Notes: generated from the letters alone by a model not told the origin. A stretch of DNA of 47,095 nucleotides from Streptomyces sp. Root1304 (GCF_001426405.1 NZ_LMEP01000011.1:1-47095), one strand, 5' to 3'. Numbered from the stretch's first letter, positions 1 to 9,650 are shown. Program-made: numbers and translations.

Positions 1-414
1 CATCGAGCACACCTTCCGCCTGTTCAAGCAGACCCTCGGCTGGACCCGCCCGAAGATCCGCACCCCCGAGGCGGCCGACCGTTGGACCTGGCTGATCCTC
101 GCGGCCTACACCCAACTGCGACTGGCCCGGCCACTTGCAGCCGACCGGCGCCGGCCATGGGAAAGGCCCGTTCCTGCAGACAGGCTCACCCCCGCCCGTG
201 TCCGCCGCGACTTTCGGCACATCCGCCCGAGGACCGCCTGCCCCGCCCAGGCACCGAAATCTGCCCGCCCCGGACCCGGACGACCACCCGGTCGGAAGAA
301 CACCCGGCCCACCCCACGCCACGACGTCCACACACCCCGCAAGACGGGCACCACCACGTCCCGGAACAAGAAGTCGACCACCCCACGGCCCCGCCGCACA
401 GGTTAAAGATCAAG
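1..414 (+). mobile_element. Right end of an insertion sequence (inferred)
   Basis: The transposase fragment implies an insertion sequence whose right boundary lies between the transposase stop (406) and the NUDIX stop codon (starting at 415). The terminal inverted repeat and target duplication cannot be assigned because the left end is outside the window. Confidence 0.45.
2..406 (+). CDS. Transposase, C-terminal fragment (cut by window edge)
   Basis: The open frame enters from the left edge and stops at TAA 404-406, giving 134 residues. It begins IEHTFRLFKQTLGWTRPKIR and continues with a TPEAADRWTWLILAAYTQLR block. This matches my memory of the C-terminal end of a common Streptomyces transposase family (DDE type, often annotated as NF041680 or ISXO2/IS701-like). 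The last 60 residues are basic and Pro/Arg-rich (PGRPPGRKNTRP), as is usual for the tail of that family. The catalytic core lies outside the window, so I cannot say whether the element is intact. The stop lies only 9 bp from the stop codon of the convergent NUDIX gene, so the element appears to have inserted right at that gene's 3' end. Confidence 0.75.
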   Translation: MEHTFRLFKQTLGWTRPKIRTPEAADRWTWLILAAYTQLRLARPLAADRRRPWERPVPADRLTPARVRRDFRHIRPRTACPAQAPKSARPGPGRPPGRKNTRPTPRHDVHTPRKTGTTTSRNKKSTTPRPRRTG

Positions 415-939
415 CTAGGCCAGCCGGGCCAGCGTGCCCTCCACCAGCCGGACCACCGAGGTGTCCGCCACCCCCGCCACCTCGTCGTACGCGAACCAGC
501 GCAGGTCCAGCGACTCGTCACTGATCTGCTCCACCGCGTCCGCCGGGGCGAGCGCCGCGTACTGCACGTCCAGATGCCAGTGGCAGGGCGCCGGGATCGG
601 GTGCCGGTCCAGCCGCACCGGACCGCCCGGCAGCAGGGTCAGACCCGCGATCCCGGACTCCTCCGTCGCCTCGCGCAGCGCCGCCGCCTCGACCGTCGGA
701 TCGCCCTCCTCGCAGTGGCCGCCCATCTGCAGCCACATGCCCAGCTTCTTGTGCAGGGTCAGCAGCACCCGCCCGCGCGCCGGGTCGACCACCAGCGCGC
801 TGGACGTCAGATGGCCGGCCGTGCAGGGCTTGTACATGCCGTCCGGGTGGGCGGCGAGATGCCCCAGATAGGCATCGCGCAGCTCCGGCTGGTCCTCGTA
901 CCCCTTCAGGACGAGGACCGCGTCGTCGTACAGCGTCAC
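415..939 (-). CDS. NUDIX hydrolase
   Basis: A 174-residue protein read from a GTG at 939. It probably hydrolyses a nucleoside diphosphate linked to another moiety; the substrate is unknown. The Nudix box lies at about residues 73-96 (GGHCEEGD, then REATEESGI). It is a variant: Asp80 stands where the first conserved Glu normally is, and there is one extra residue before the RE pair. The REATEES metal-binding core is intact. The start is chosen because GTG overlaps the TGA of the upstream DUF2342 gene (GTGA at 936-939), so the two are probably translationally coupled. A longer frame runs upstream antisense to nothing useful and inside the neighbour, so it was not used. The 3' end abuts the insertion sequence, but the protein ends where such proteins usually end, so it is probably complete. 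Confidence 0.85.
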   Translation of the reverse strand: MTLYDDAVLVLKGYEDQPELRDAYLGHLAAHPDGMYKPCTAGHLTSSALVVDPARGRVLLTLHKKLGMWLQMGGHCEEGDPTVEAAALREATEESGIAGLTLLPGGPVRLDRHPIPAPCHWHLDVQYAALAPADAVEQISDESLDLRWFAYDEVAGVADTSVVRLVEGTLARLA

Positions 940-2354
940 TCCTTGCCGTCCCCGTCCTCGGGGGCGTCGCCCTTCGCCGCCTCGCCGAGCATCTTGTCGA
1001 TCTCGGAGAAGTCCAGGTGCTCGCGGTGCACGAAGCCGTCCGGGTCGTCCAGGTCGGTCGCCGTCGGCAGCATGTCCGGGTGCTCCCACAGCCCGTCCCG
1101 GCCGTCGACCCCGCGCGCGTCGGTCAGCGAGGCCCACAGACGGGCCGCGTCCCGCAGCCGTCGCGGACGCAGCTCCAGACCGATCAGCGTCGCGAAGGTC
1201 TGCTCGGCGGGACCGCCCGAGGCCCGGCGCCTGCGCAGGGTCTCGCGCAGCGCGTCCGCCGAGGTCAGCCGCGACTTGGCGGCCTCGTGGACCACCGCGT
1301 CCACCCAGCCCTCGACGAGCGCGAGCGCCGTCTCCAGACGGGCCAGCGCCGCCTTCTGCTCCGGGGTGTCCTCCGGCTGGAACATGCCCTGCTGGAGGGC
1401 CTCCTGAAGCTGCTCGGGATGCGTCGGGTCGAGCTGGCCCACCGCCTCCTCCAGCTTCGAGGTGTCGACCTTGATCCCCCGTGCGTAGCCCTCGACCGCG
1501 CCGAACAGGTGCGCCCGCAGCCACGGCACGTGCGCGAAGAGCCGCTGGTGGGCGGCCTCGCGCAGCGCTAGGTACAGCCGCACCTCGTCGGAGGGCACGC
1601 CCAGGTCCTTGCCGAACGCCTCGATGTTCAGCGGCAGCAGCGCGGCACGACCGGCCGGGCCCAGCGGCAGACCGACATCGGTCGAGCCGACGACCTCACC
1701 GGCGAGCGCGCCGACGGCTTGCCCGATCTGCTGGCCGAACATGGCGCCGCCCATGGAGCGCATCATGCCGATCAGCGGGCCCGCCATGGCCTGCATCTCC
1801 TCCGGCAGGACGTCGCCCATCGCCGCGCCGACCCGCTCCGCGACCGGGTCCACGAGCTGCTGCCAGGCCGGCAGGGTCGCCTCGACCCACTCGGCGCGGC
1901 TCCACGCCACCGCCGTGTTCGACCCGGAGGGCAGCGAGGTGACCTCGTCCAGCCACAGGTCGGCGAGGCGCACGGCCTCCTCGACCGCCGACTTCTCGGC
2001 CGGGCCCACGCTGGCGTCCTTGGTGCCGTCGGCGGTGCCCTGGGCCACCACCTGGCGCGCGATCTGCTTGGCCATGTCCCAGTTCACGGGACCGCCCTCG
2101 TAGCTCAGCATCTGTCCGAGCTGCTGGAAGGCCGCACCCAGGTCGTTGGGGTTCAGCGAGCCGAACATCGCCGCGAACGGGTTGTCCGCCCCGCCGGCGC
2201 CGCCCATGCCCGGCAGCCCGCCGAAACCGAACGGGTTCGCCCCGAAGGGGTTGCCGCCGCCCTGGCCACCTCCGGTGGGGTCCTTCTTCTTGCCCTCGTC
2301 GCCGTTCTCCGGCTCCTCCGGCGGAAGGCCGAATCCGAATGGGGTGTCACTCAC
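936..2354 (-). CDS. DUF2342 / Zincin_2 family protein
   Basis: A 472-residue protein from GTG 2354, with a GAGGAA ribosome site six bases upstream. It belongs to the actinobacterial zincin-like DUF2342 family (often labelled zinc-dependent metalloprotease or F420-biosynthesis-associated; neither role is demonstrated). The first 65 residues are Gly/Pro/Asn-rich and low in complexity (NPFGANPFGFGGLPGM). The folded domain runs from about residue 75 to 455. Where the family shows an HExxH-like site this protein has R265-E266-A-A-H269, so the first zinc-binding His is Arg and proteolysis is doubtful. It is followed by the coupled NUDIX gene. Confidence 0.85.
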   Translation of the reverse strand: MSDTPFGFGLPPEEPENGDEGKKKDPTGGGQGGGNPFGANPFGFGGLPGMGGAGGADNPFAAMFGSLNPNDLGAAFQQLGQMLSYEGGPVNWDMAKQIARQVVAQGTADGTKDASVGPAEKSAVEEAVRLADLWLDEVTSLPSGSNTAVAWSRAEWVEATLPAWQQLVDPVAERVGAAMGDVLPEEMQAMAGPLIGMMRSMGGAMFGQQIGQAVGALAGEVVGSTDVGLPLGPAGRAALLPLNIEAFGKDLGVPSDEVRLYLALREAAHQRLFAHVPWLRAHLFGAVEGYARGIKVDTSKLEEAVGQLDPTHPEQLQEALQQGMFQPEDTPEQKAALARLETALALVEGWVDAVVHEAAKSRLTSADALRETLRRRRASGGPAEQTFATLIGLELRPRRLRDAARLWASLTDARGVDGRDGLWEHPDMLPTATDLDDPDGFVHREHLDFSEIDKMLGEAAKGDAPEDGDGKE

Positions 2355-2430
2355 AGGTTTCCTCGGCTCGTAGGGCCGCCGGCCTCCTGCCGACAGCGAC
2401 TGCCCGACCAGGCCTGTCAGACAGACCCGC

Positions 2431-2452
2431 ACACCACCAGCGTAGGTGGTGT
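2431..2452. repeat. Short hairpin, 8-bp arms
   Basis: ACACCACC (2431-2438) pairs with GGTGGTGT (2445-2452) around a six-base loop. Its right arm shares five bases with the left arm of the longer inverted repeat, so the two stems cannot form together. Confidence 0.7.
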
Positions 2453-2535
2453 CCCGCCGACCGGGCCGGGCTCGCAACGCCCGGCACGCACGCACCGGAG
2501 GCCGCTCCCCGTTCCGGCCCGGTCGGCGGGACACC
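2448..2535. repeat. 22-bp perfect inverted repeat with 44-bp spacer
   Basis: The arm at 2448-2469 (begins GGTGTCCCGCCGACC) is the exact reverse complement of 2514-2535 (ends GGTCGGCGGGACACC). Both arms lie in the leader of the minus-strand DUF2342 gene and upstream of the plus-strand SDR gene. Function is unknown; candidates are an RNA switch in the leader or a paired protein-binding site. Confidence 0.8.
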
Positions 2536-2660
2536 CTCCGACATCCGGGCCGGAAATGGGCTCGGTGCTCCGCCGGGCCGTGCCCTGCGGCAGGATGGAC
2601 GCCACCTGGTCCGTACGCGTCATCCGCGTACGTACTGAAGACAACCGCTGGAGACGCCCG

Positions 2661-3770
2661 GTGAGTTCCCCAGATCCTCAGGTTCGCGGAGCGCGAAACC
2701 ACTCAACCCGGTCCGCCGCGCGCGGCCCCGTCGTCGCGGTCACCGGTGCCGCGTCCGGTGTCGGTGACCTGCTGACCAGGCGCCTCGCCGCCTCCGACGA
2801 GATCAAGAAGGTCGTCGCCATCGACGAGCGCCGGGGCGAGGTCGCCGAGGCGCACTGGCACGTCCTCGACGTCCGCGACCCGGCCATCGCCGAGAAGCTG
2901 CGCGGCGCCGACGTCGTCGTGCACCTCGCCGTCGATCTCGACCTGGAGACCGACCCCGCCGCCCGGACGGCCTACAACGTGCGCGGCACCCAGACCGTGC
3001 TGACCGCCGCCGCGGCCGCCGGCGTCCACCGGGTGGTGCTGTGCACCTCCGCGATGGTCTACGGCGCCCTGCCCGAGAACGACATCCCGCTCTCCGAGGA
3101 CGCCGAGCTCAGGGCGACCGCCGAGGCCACCGGCGTCGGCGACATGCTGGAGATCGAGCGCCTCGGCCGCCGGGCGCCCCGCGCGCACCCCGGCCTCAAC
3201 GTCACCGTCGTCCGCCCCGCCGTCCTCGTCGGCGGTACGGACACGGCGCTGACCCGCTACTTCGAGTCGCCCCGGCTGCTCGTCGTCGCCGGCTCCCGGC
3301 CCACCTGGCAGTTCTGCCACGTCGAGGACCTGGTGAGCGCCCTGGAGTACGCGGCCCTGGAGAAGGTCGACGGCGAGTTCGCGGTCGGCTGCGAGGGCTG
3401 GCTCGAACAGGAGGAGGTCGAGGAGCTCTCCGGTATCCGGCGCATGGAGCTGCCCTCCGCCGTCGCCCTCGGCGCCGCCGCCCGGCTCCACCGGATCGGG
3501 CTCACCCCGTCCCCGGCGGGCGACCTCGCCTACACGATGCACCCGTGGGTGGTGAGCGTCGGCCGGCTGCACGACGCCGGCTGGCGGCCGAAGTGGACGA
3601 ACGAGGAGGTCCTCGCCGCGCTCCTGGAGGAGGCAGCGGGCCGCCACACGGTCGCCGGCCGCCGCCTGGGCCGCAAGGACGCCACGGCGGCCGGCGCGGC
3701 GGGTGCGACGGTGGCCCTGCTCGGCACGGCGGCGCTGGTCCGCCAGATGCGGAAGCGGCGCGGGATCTGA
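2661..3770 (+). CDS. NAD(P)-dependent SDR / epimerase-like protein
   Basis: A 369-residue protein from GTG 2661; GGAG at 2650-2653 serves as ribosome site. It is a Rossmann-fold atypical short-chain dehydrogenase. The dinucleotide motif TGAASGVG is at residues 28-35, followed by DVVVHLAVD and the CTSAMVYG strand. The usual catalytic YxxxK is not evident: the matching helix reads GDMLEIERLGRR, without Tyr or Lys. It may therefore bind NAD(P) without classical SDR chemistry. The C-terminal segment GATVALLGTAALV is hydrophobic and could anchor it to the membrane. It is divergent from the DUF2342 gene. Confidence 0.8.
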   Translation: MSSPDPQVRGARNHSTRSAARGPVVAVTGAASGVGDLLTRRLAASDEIKKVVAIDERRGEVAEAHWHVLDVRDPAIAEKLRGADVVVHLAVDLDLETDPAARTAYNVRGTQTVLTAAAAAGVHRVVLCTSAMVYGALPENDIPLSEDAELRATAEATGVGDMLEIERLGRRAPRAHPGLNVTVVRPAVLVGGTDTALTRYFESPRLLVVAGSRPTWQFCHVEDLVSALEYAALEKVDGEFAVGCEGWLEQEEVEELSGIRRMELPSAVALGAAARLHRIGLTPSPAGDLAYTMHPWVVSVGRLHDAGWRPKWTNEEVLAALLEEAAGRHTVAGRRLGRKDATAAGAAGATVALLGTAALVRQMRKRRGI

Positions 3771-3871
3771 CCGGGCCGGCCGGCGGTCTGTAGGACCCTC
3801 CTACGGCGACGCGCGACCGCCGGTCGAAACCGCTATTCCGGGTTCACGCGCGCGTACGGCACGATGGGTCC

Positions 3872-4333
<462 letters not shown>

Positions 4334-4406
4334 GGGCCGCAAGCCGACGCGCCGACACCGCGTAGCCGAACGCCCGATTTGCGTAACCGGCCCCCAAGCG
4401 CCAGCG

Positions 4407-4436
4407 TTGACATCACAGATGAAACAGTCTGCTGAT
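4407..4436 (+). promoter_or_regulatory. Possible promoter for the small membrane protein
   Basis: A perfect TTGACA is at 4407-4412, upstream of the ORF starting at 4463. The matching -10 (TGCTGA or GCTGAT, 4430-4436) is weak, so this is a tentative call. Confidence 0.35.
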
Positions 4437-4462
4437 CAACTCACTGGGGATGGGAGGTCGGG

Positions 4463-4687
4463 ATGGCAGCGCTCGCCTGGTTGCTGATTCCGCTTTTCGC
4501 AGTCGTCGGCGCGGCGATATGGGGAAGCTGGGCTTCGAGGAACAAGACCATAGGTGACGTGGCCGAACTCGCCGGCTACGCCCGCTTCCGGGACGCGATG
4601 GAACGCGCCCACACCACGACACCGGATTCCGCTCGACCGGAGCGCGAACCGGCTGCGGCCACCGCCCCGGTCACCACCTCGCCGTAG
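4463..4687 (+). CDS. Small single-pass membrane protein, unknown function
   Basis: A 74-residue protein from ATG 4463 with a strong GGGAGG site upstream. It has one N-terminal transmembrane helix (LAWLLIPLFAVVGAAIWGSW, residues 4-23), then a charged amphipathic stretch (DVAELAGYARFRDAMERAH) and a disordered Pro/Ala tail. I do not recognise a named family. It lies 72 bp upstream of the YlbL-type protease gene on the same strand, so the two may be co-expressed. Confidence 0.75.
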   Translation: MAALAWLLIPLFAVVGAAIWGSWASRNKTIGDVAELAGYARFRDAMERAHTTTPDSARPEREPAAATAPVTTSP

Positions 4688-4759
4688 CGCCGACGCGGGC
4701 CGCCTCGTACGGACCCGCCCCAGGGGTGCACCCACAGGCGAGTCCCGTACTGTCGTTCC

Positions 4760-5848
4760 ATGCCACGCCGCACCGCGACGATGCTCGCCTCCACCCTGGT
4801 CCTGATCTGTCTGCTCATCGCGGGCGTTCTGATCCCGGTGCCGTACGCGGAGATGAGCCCGGGCCCCACGGTCAACACCCTCGGTGAGGCCAGGGGAGAG
4901 CCCGTCCTGCAGATCTCGGGACACAAGACCTACCCGACCGACGGTCACCTCAACATGACGACGGTCCGCGTCACCGGCGCGGACTACCGGATGAACGCGG
5001 TCGAGGCCGTCTACGGCTGGCTCGCCCACGACAACGTGGTGGTGCCGCACGACACGCTCTACCCGGACGGCAAGACCGAGGAGCAGTCGAGCCAGGAGAA
5101 CGCCGAGGAGTTCAGCCAGTCCCAGGAGAGCGCCAAGGTGGCGGCCCTGAAGGAGCTGGGGATCCCGGTGGTCTCCCGGGTCGTGGTCGGCGCCGTGGTC
5201 AAGGGTTCGCCGGCCGAGGGCAAGCTGCACGCGGGCGATGTGATCAAGGCCGTCGACGGCGTGCCGATCGCCGCGCAGGCGGACGTCGCCAAGCAGGTGG
5301 TGAAGCGGAAGCCGGGCCAGGACGTCGCGTTCACGATCGTCCCCGCCAAGGAGGCGGCCGCCGCCGAGAAGGCCCGCAAGGAGCCGACCGTCACCCGGAA
5401 GGTGGTCATCACGACCACCACCTCGGAGGAGGGCGACCGGGCCGTCGTCGGCATCCAGGCCGGCACCGACCACGTCTTCCCGTTCACGATCGACATCAAC
5501 CTGGCCGACGTCGGCGGCCCCAGCGCCGGTCTGATGTTCGCGCTCGGCATTGTGGACAAGCTCACCCCCGACAGCCTCACCGGCGGCCGCTTCATCGCGG
5601 GCACCGGAACCATCGACGACGCGGGCGAGGTCGGCCCGATCGGCGGCATCGAGATGAAGCTGGTGGGCGCGCGCAACGCCGGCGCCGAGTACTTCCTCAC
5701 CCCGGCCGACAACTGCGCGGCGGCCGCCGCCGACACGCCCGACGGCCTCACCCTGGTGAAGGTGAACACCATCGACGACGCCACGAAGTCCCTGGAGAAG
5801 CTCCGCAAGGGCGACACGAAGGCCCTCCCGAGCTGCTCGAAGAGCTGA
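4760..5848 (+). CDS. YlbL-type membrane PDZ / Lon-like serine protease
   Basis: A 362-residue protein from ATG 4760. There is one N-terminal membrane helix (residues 8-28, TMLASTLVLICLLIAGVLIP), a conserved PVPYAEMSPGPTVNTLG segment, a PDZ domain around 140-200 (KGSPAEGKLHAGDVIKAVDG), and a C-terminal Lon-type proteolytic domain. The Ser-Lys dyad is visible: Ser255 in GGPSAGLMFALG and Lys300 in GIEMKLVGA. The active site should face outside the membrane. B. subtilis YlbL, the family prototype, is linked to SOS/checkpoint protein turnover; the substrate here is unknown. A very strong terminator follows. There is no clear ribosome site, and TACTGT about ten bases upstream suggests a near-leaderless mRNA. 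Confidence 0.9.
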   Translation: MPRRTATMLASTLVLICLLIAGVLIPVPYAEMSPGPTVNTLGEARGEPVLQISGHKTYPTDGHLNMTTVRVTGADYRMNAVEAVYGWLAHDNVVVPHDTLYPDGKTEEQSSQENAEEFSQSQESAKVAALKELGIPVVSRVVVGAVVKGSPAEGKLHAGDVIKAVDGVPIAAQADVAKQVVKRKPGQDVAFTIVPAKEAAAAEKARKEPTVTRKVVITTTTSEEGDRAVVGIQAGTDHVFPFTIDINLADVGGPSAGLMFALGIVDKLTPDSLTGGRFIAGTGTIDDAGEVGPIGGIEMKLVGARNAGAEYFLTPADNCAAAAADTPDGLTLVKVNTIDDATKSLEKLRKGDTKALPSCSKS

Positions 5849-5900
5849 GCACGGGGGACCGAAGCGCCGACCGACCACGGGGGCCGCGGAACCGGGCACC

Positions 5901-5951
5901 GACACGCCGAAGGGGCGCCCGCCGGACCGGCGGGCGCCCCTTCGGCGTGTC
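5901..5951. terminator. Bidirectional terminator, 25-bp perfect stem
   Basis: 5901-5925 is the exact reverse complement of 5927-5951 (GACACGCCGAAGGGGCGCCC... paired with ...CTTCGGCGTGTC). It sits between the converging YlbL-type protease and PPA1309-family genes and can serve both. There is no T-tract, as is usual in Streptomyces. Confidence 0.9.
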
Positions 5952-5959
5952 GCAGGGAC

Positions 5960-6511
5960 TCAGGACTCGAACGTCGCCGCCAGCGCCTCCGCGAGGCCCG
6001 GCACCAGGTCGGGGCCGGTCAGCACCTCCGTCGCGGTGTCCTTCTCGCGCAGCCGGATCGCCGCCTCGCGCGCGCCGCCGCGCAGCACCGCCACGGTCAT
6101 CCGCACCTCCTGCCGGTCCGGGTGCGCGGCCACCCACTTGGCGAGCTGCTTCTCGTTCAGCCCCTGCGGGACCTGGGCCTCCGCCGACGGGGGCAGCATG
6201 AGCCGCTCCACCGTCATGGCGCAGCCGGCCACGCCCTTGGGCCAGGCGATCGTGCCGAGGAACTCGTCGAGGGGCTTCCCGCGCGGCAGCTTCTCCTGCT
6301 CGATCGGGGTGTAGGCGGTGGCATCGTGACCCAGGCCCAGCTGGGAGGCGAGCGCGGGTTCCTTGGCGCGCAGCCGGGCGGTGTCGACGAGGGCGAAGAG
6401 GCGGGCCGGCTGGTCCCAGCCGAGGCCCGCCGCGTACTCGTCGATCTCGAGCACCGCGCGGGTGAGGGGGCTCGCGGCCATGGCCGGGCCGGAGGGGGAA
6501 ACGTTGGACAT
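5960..6511 (-). CDS. PPA1309 family protein
   Basis: A 183-residue soluble protein from ATG 6511. It matches my memory of the actinobacterial conserved hypothetical family named after PPA1309: SPLTRAVLEIDEYAAGLGWD near the N-terminus, then LFALVDTARLRAKEPALA, and IAWPKGVAGCAMTVERLMLP in the middle. It has no signal peptide or membrane helix. Function is unknown. It is divergent from the UPF0182 gene and its neighbourhood is well conserved in streptomycetes, as far as I recall. Confidence 0.85.
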   Translation of the reverse strand: MSNVSPSGPAMAASPLTRAVLEIDEYAAGLGWDQPARLFALVDTARLRAKEPALASQLGLGHDATAYTPIEQEKLPRGKPLDEFLGTIAWPKGVAGCAMTVERLMLPPSAEAQVPQGLNEKQLAKWVAAHPDRQEVRMTVAVLRGGAREAAIRLREKDTATEVLTGPDLVPGLAEALAATFES

Positions 6512-6634
6512 GACCAATATCCTGCCTCCTCTTCCCCGGAACACGGGAACTAGGTAAAGCCTCAGTAAGTTGCACCAGTGGGCTCTACGATCGCGGGGCC
6601 TGCTTTCAGACGCATCAACATCGAGGGGCGCACG

Positions 6635-9616
6635 TTGGCTTTCCAGATGCCGGACCGGGGCGGTAGCCCGTCCGGGCCGAGGATGAGAGTCGGCCGGCCG
6701 TCCCGGCGGGCCCGCACCCTGCTCATGACTCTCGGGGTGCTGGCCGTCCTGGCCATGGCGTTCGTGATGTTCGCCGGGTTCTGGACGGACTGGCTCTGGT
6801 ACCGCTCGGTCGAGTACTCGTCCGTGTTCACCACCACGCTGTGGACCAAGATCGGTCTCTTCGCGGTCTTCGGCCTGCTGATGGGCCTCGCCGTCGGCTT
6901 CAACATCTGGCTGGCGTACCGGCTGCGGCCGCCGCTCAGCGCGATGTCGCTGGAGCAGCAGAGCCTCGACCGGTACCGGATGGGCCTGGCCCCGTTCAAG
7001 AAGTGGGTGCTGCTCGCCGTCACCGCCCTGGTGGCGCTGATCGCCGGCGCCTCCGCCTCGGGCCAGTGGCGCACCTGGCTCATGTGGGTCAACGGCGTGA
7101 AGTTCGGGCAGAAGGACCCGCAGTTCGGGCTCGACGTGTCGTTCTACGCCTTCGACCTGCCCTGGTACCGCTTCCTGCTCGCCTTCGGCTTCGCCGCCGC
7201 CGTCCTGTCGCTGATCGCCGCCGCGCTCACGCACTACCTGTACGGCGGGCTCCGGATCACGAGCCCGGGCGCGCGTGCCACCGCCGCCGCCACCGGTCAC
7301 CTCTCGGTGCTGCTCGGCCTCTTCGTCGCGCTCAAGGCCGTCGCGTACTGGCTCGACCGGTACGGCCTGGCCGTGAAGTCCAGCGACTTCAAGGCCACCG
7401 GCAACTGGACGGGCCTGCGGTACGTCGACGCCAACGCGTACCTGCCGGCGAAGACGATCCTGTTCTGCATCGCCGTCATCTGCGCGCTGCTGTTCTTCGC
7501 GACGCTCTGGCGCCGCACCTGGCAGCTGCCGGTGATCGGCTTCGGTCTGATGGTGCTCTCCGCGATCCTGATCGGCGGTCTGTACCCGGCGATCGTGCAG
7601 AAGTTCCAGGTCCAGCCGAACGAGCAGGCCAAGGAAGCGCCGTACATCCAGAAGAACATCGACGCGACCCGCAAGGCGTACGCGATCGACGGGACGAAGC
7701 CCGAGAACTACTCGGGCAAGTCGACGGTCAAGGCCAAGGACCAGCTGCGCACGGACGCCGACACGGCGGCCGCCTACCGGCTCCTCGACCCCAACATCGT
7801 CTCGCCGACGTTCCAGCAGCTGGAGCAGAAGCGGAAGTACTACCAGTTCCCGACGACCCTGGACGTGGACCGCTACAAGGGCAAGGACACCGTCGTCGGT
7901 CTCCGTGAGCTCAACATCAAGGGCATCCCGAAGCGGAACTGGATCAACGACCACTTCACGTACACCCACGGCTTCGGCGCGATCCTGGCCTCGGGCACCC
8001 AGACCGACGCCAACGGCTCCCCGGTCTTCACCGAGGCCGGACTGCCGACGACCGGCCAGCTCGGCACGTACCAGCAGCGGATCTACTACGGCGAGAAGAC
8101 CGACCAGTACTCGATCGTGGGCGGCCCGCAGAAGGAGCTGGACTACGAGGAGAACGGCGAGAAGACCACCAGCTACAAGGAGAAGAGCGGCGTCAGCCTC
8201 TCCAGCGCCTTCAACCGCGCCGCGTACGCGGTGGCCTTCAGCGAGCCGCAGATCCTCTACTCGGGGGCCATCGGCGAGGGCTCGCGGATCCTCTACAACC
8301 GCACCCCCAAGGAGCGCGTCGAGGCCATCGCGCCGTGGCTGACCATCGACGGCGACGCCTACCCGGCGGTCGTGGACGGCCGGATCCAGTGGATCATCGA
8401 CGCCTACACGACGACCAACGGCTACCCGTACGCCTCGCGCACCACGCTCGGCGACACCACGGCCGACTCGCTGACCGTCGGCAACCAGCAGCGCGCGGTC
8501 GTCGCCCAGCAGAACCAGGTCAACTACATCCGCAACTCGGTGAAGGCCACCGTCGACGCGTACGACGGCACCGTGACCCTCTACGAGTGGGACACCGAGG
8601 ACCCGGTCCTCAAGACCTGGATGAAGGCCTTCCCCGACACGGTCAAGGCGAAGTCCGACATCGACGCCGACCTGATGCAGCACCTGCGCTACCCGCAGGA
8701 CATGTTCAAGGTCCAGCGCGAGCTGCTGACCCGCTACCACGTCACCGACCCGGCGCAGTTCTACAGCGGCTCGGACGCCTGGCAGGTGCCGGACGACCCG
8801 ACCAACAAGGACGGCAACGCGGTCCCGCCGTACTACCTGAGCATGAAGATGCCCGGGGACACGTCCCAGCGCTTCTCGCTGACGACGACGTTCACGCCGA
8901 ACGGACGGCCCAACCTGGGCGGCTTCATGGCGGTCGACGCCGACGCCACCAGCAAGGAGTACGGCCGGCTGAGACTGCTGCGGGTCACCGAGGACGTGCC
9001 GGGCCCGGCGCAGGTGCAGAGCAAGCTGAACGGTCTGCCGTCGGTGGCCACCTTCGTCCGGGACATGAAGGGCGCCGACTCCGACATCCAGTACGGCAAC
9101 CTGCTGACCGTCCCGCTCGACGGCGGATTCCTGTACGTGGAACCGGTCTACGCCCAGGGCAGGAACGCGCTCTACCCGCTCCTGAAGAAGGTCGCCGTGT
9201 CGTACGTGGACGCGGACCAGCCGGAGGGTGACACGACCAAGGACACCACGGTGTTCGAGGACAACCTCACCAAGGCGCTCAACGCGGTCTTCGGGGTGGA
9301 GGCGCCCACCACGCCGCCCACCACGCCCACGACCCCGCCGGGCACCACCAACCCGCCGCCGGCCTCCAACGACGCCCAGCTGAAGCAGGCCATCGCCGAC
9401 GCCCAGAAGGCGTACGACGAGGGCGAGGCGGCGCTGGCGAAGCAGGACTGGGCCGCCTACGGCAAGGCCCAGGAGGACCTCCAGGCCGCGCTCCAGCGGG
9501 CCGCGGACGCCGGGGCGAAGCTCAAGCCGTCCGGAGCGAGCGCGCCCCCTGCACCGCCCAAGAGCACGCCCTCCAGTACGCCCTCCAGCACCCCCTCCCC
9601 GGGATCAGGCGGCTGA
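6635..9616 (+). CDS. UPF0182 family membrane protein
   Basis: About 993 residues from TTG 6635, which has GAGGGG seven bases upstream and gives the [10 protein letters not shown]-terminus I know from Streptomyces homologues. A GTG at 6578 in frame would add 19 residues but lacks a ribosome site. Seven transmembrane helices occupy roughly the first 320 residues (for example [20 protein letters not shown] and [20 protein letters not shown]). A large extracytoplasmic domain of about 550 residues follows, rich in Tyr/Asp/Asn. The C-terminus has a Thr/Pro linker ([18 protein letters not shown]), a short helical segment ([16 protein letters not shown]) and a Ser/Pro tail. The family is nearly universal in actinobacteria; its role is unproven, probably in the envelope. 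Confidence 0.9.
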   Translation: MAFQMPDRGGSPSGPRMRVGRPSRRARTLLMTLGVLAVLAMAFVMFAGFWTDWLWYRSVEYSSVFTTTLWTKIGLFAVFGLLMGLAVGFNIWLAYRLRPPLSAMSLEQQSLDRYRMGLAPFKKWVLLAVTALVALIAGASASGQWRTWLMWVNGVKFGQKDPQFGLDVSFYAFDLPWYRFLLAFGFAAAVLSLIAAALTHYLYGGLRITSPGARATAAATGHLSVLLGLFVALKAVAYWLDRYGLAVKSSDFKATGNWTGLRYVDANAYLPAKTILFCIAVICALLFFATLWRRTWQLPVIGFGLMVLSAILIGGLYPAIVQKFQVQPNEQAKEAPYIQKNIDATRKAYAIDGTKPENYSGKSTVKAKDQLRTDADTAAAYRLLDPNIVSPTFQQLEQKRKYYQFPTTLDVDRYKGKDTVVGLRELNIKGIPKRNWINDHFTYTHGFGAILASGTQTDANGSPVFTEAGLPTTGQLGTYQQRIYYGEKTDQYSIVGGPQKELDYEENGEKTTSYKEKSGVSLSSAFNRAAYAVAFSEPQILYSGAIGEGSRILYNRTPKERVEAIAPWLTIDGDAYPAVVDGRIQWIIDAYTTTNGYPYASRTTLGDTTADSLTVGNQQRAVVAQQNQVNYIRNSVKATVDAYDGTVTLYEWDTEDPVLKTWMKAFPDTVKAKSDIDADLMQHLRYPQDMFKVQRELLTRYHVTDPAQFYSGSDAWQVPDDPTNKDGNAVPPYYLSMKMPGDTSQRFSLTTTFTPNGRPNLGGFMAVDADATSKEYGRLRLLRVTEDVPGPAQVQSKLNGLPSVATFVRDMKGADSDIQYGNLLTVPLDGGFLYVEPVYAQGRNALYPLLKKVAVSYVDADQPEGDTTKDTTVFEDNLTKALNAVFGVEAPTTPPTTPTTPPGTTNPPPASNDAQLKQAIADAQKAYDEGEAALAKQDWAAYGKAQEDLQAALQRAADAGAKLKPSGASAPPAPPKSTPSSTPSSTPSPGSGG

Positions 9617-9650
9617 CCTGGGTTTTCCACCCCGCGTCCGTGGTACTGTT

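Larger units (their letters stand above)
2355..2660. other. Divergent intergenic region with structured repeats
   Basis: This 306-bp gap separates the DUF2342 gene (minus) from the SDR gene (plus). I see no ORF of its own. It holds an 8-bp stem (ACACCACC/GGTGGTGT, 2431-2452) and a 22-bp perfect inverted repeat (2448-2469 with 2514-2535), listed separately. Promoters for both genes must lie here, but I could not assign boxes with confidence. Confidence 0.6.

Noticed and set aside
6578..6634. GTG at 6578 as the UPF0182 start
   Set aside because: No ribosome site there; TTG 6635 has GAGGGG at good spacing and gives the expected N-terminus.
5960..8740. 926-codon minus-strand frame opposite the UPF0182 gene
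   Set aside because: Only the last 183 codons (the PPA1309-family protein) look like a protein; the rest is antisense noise.
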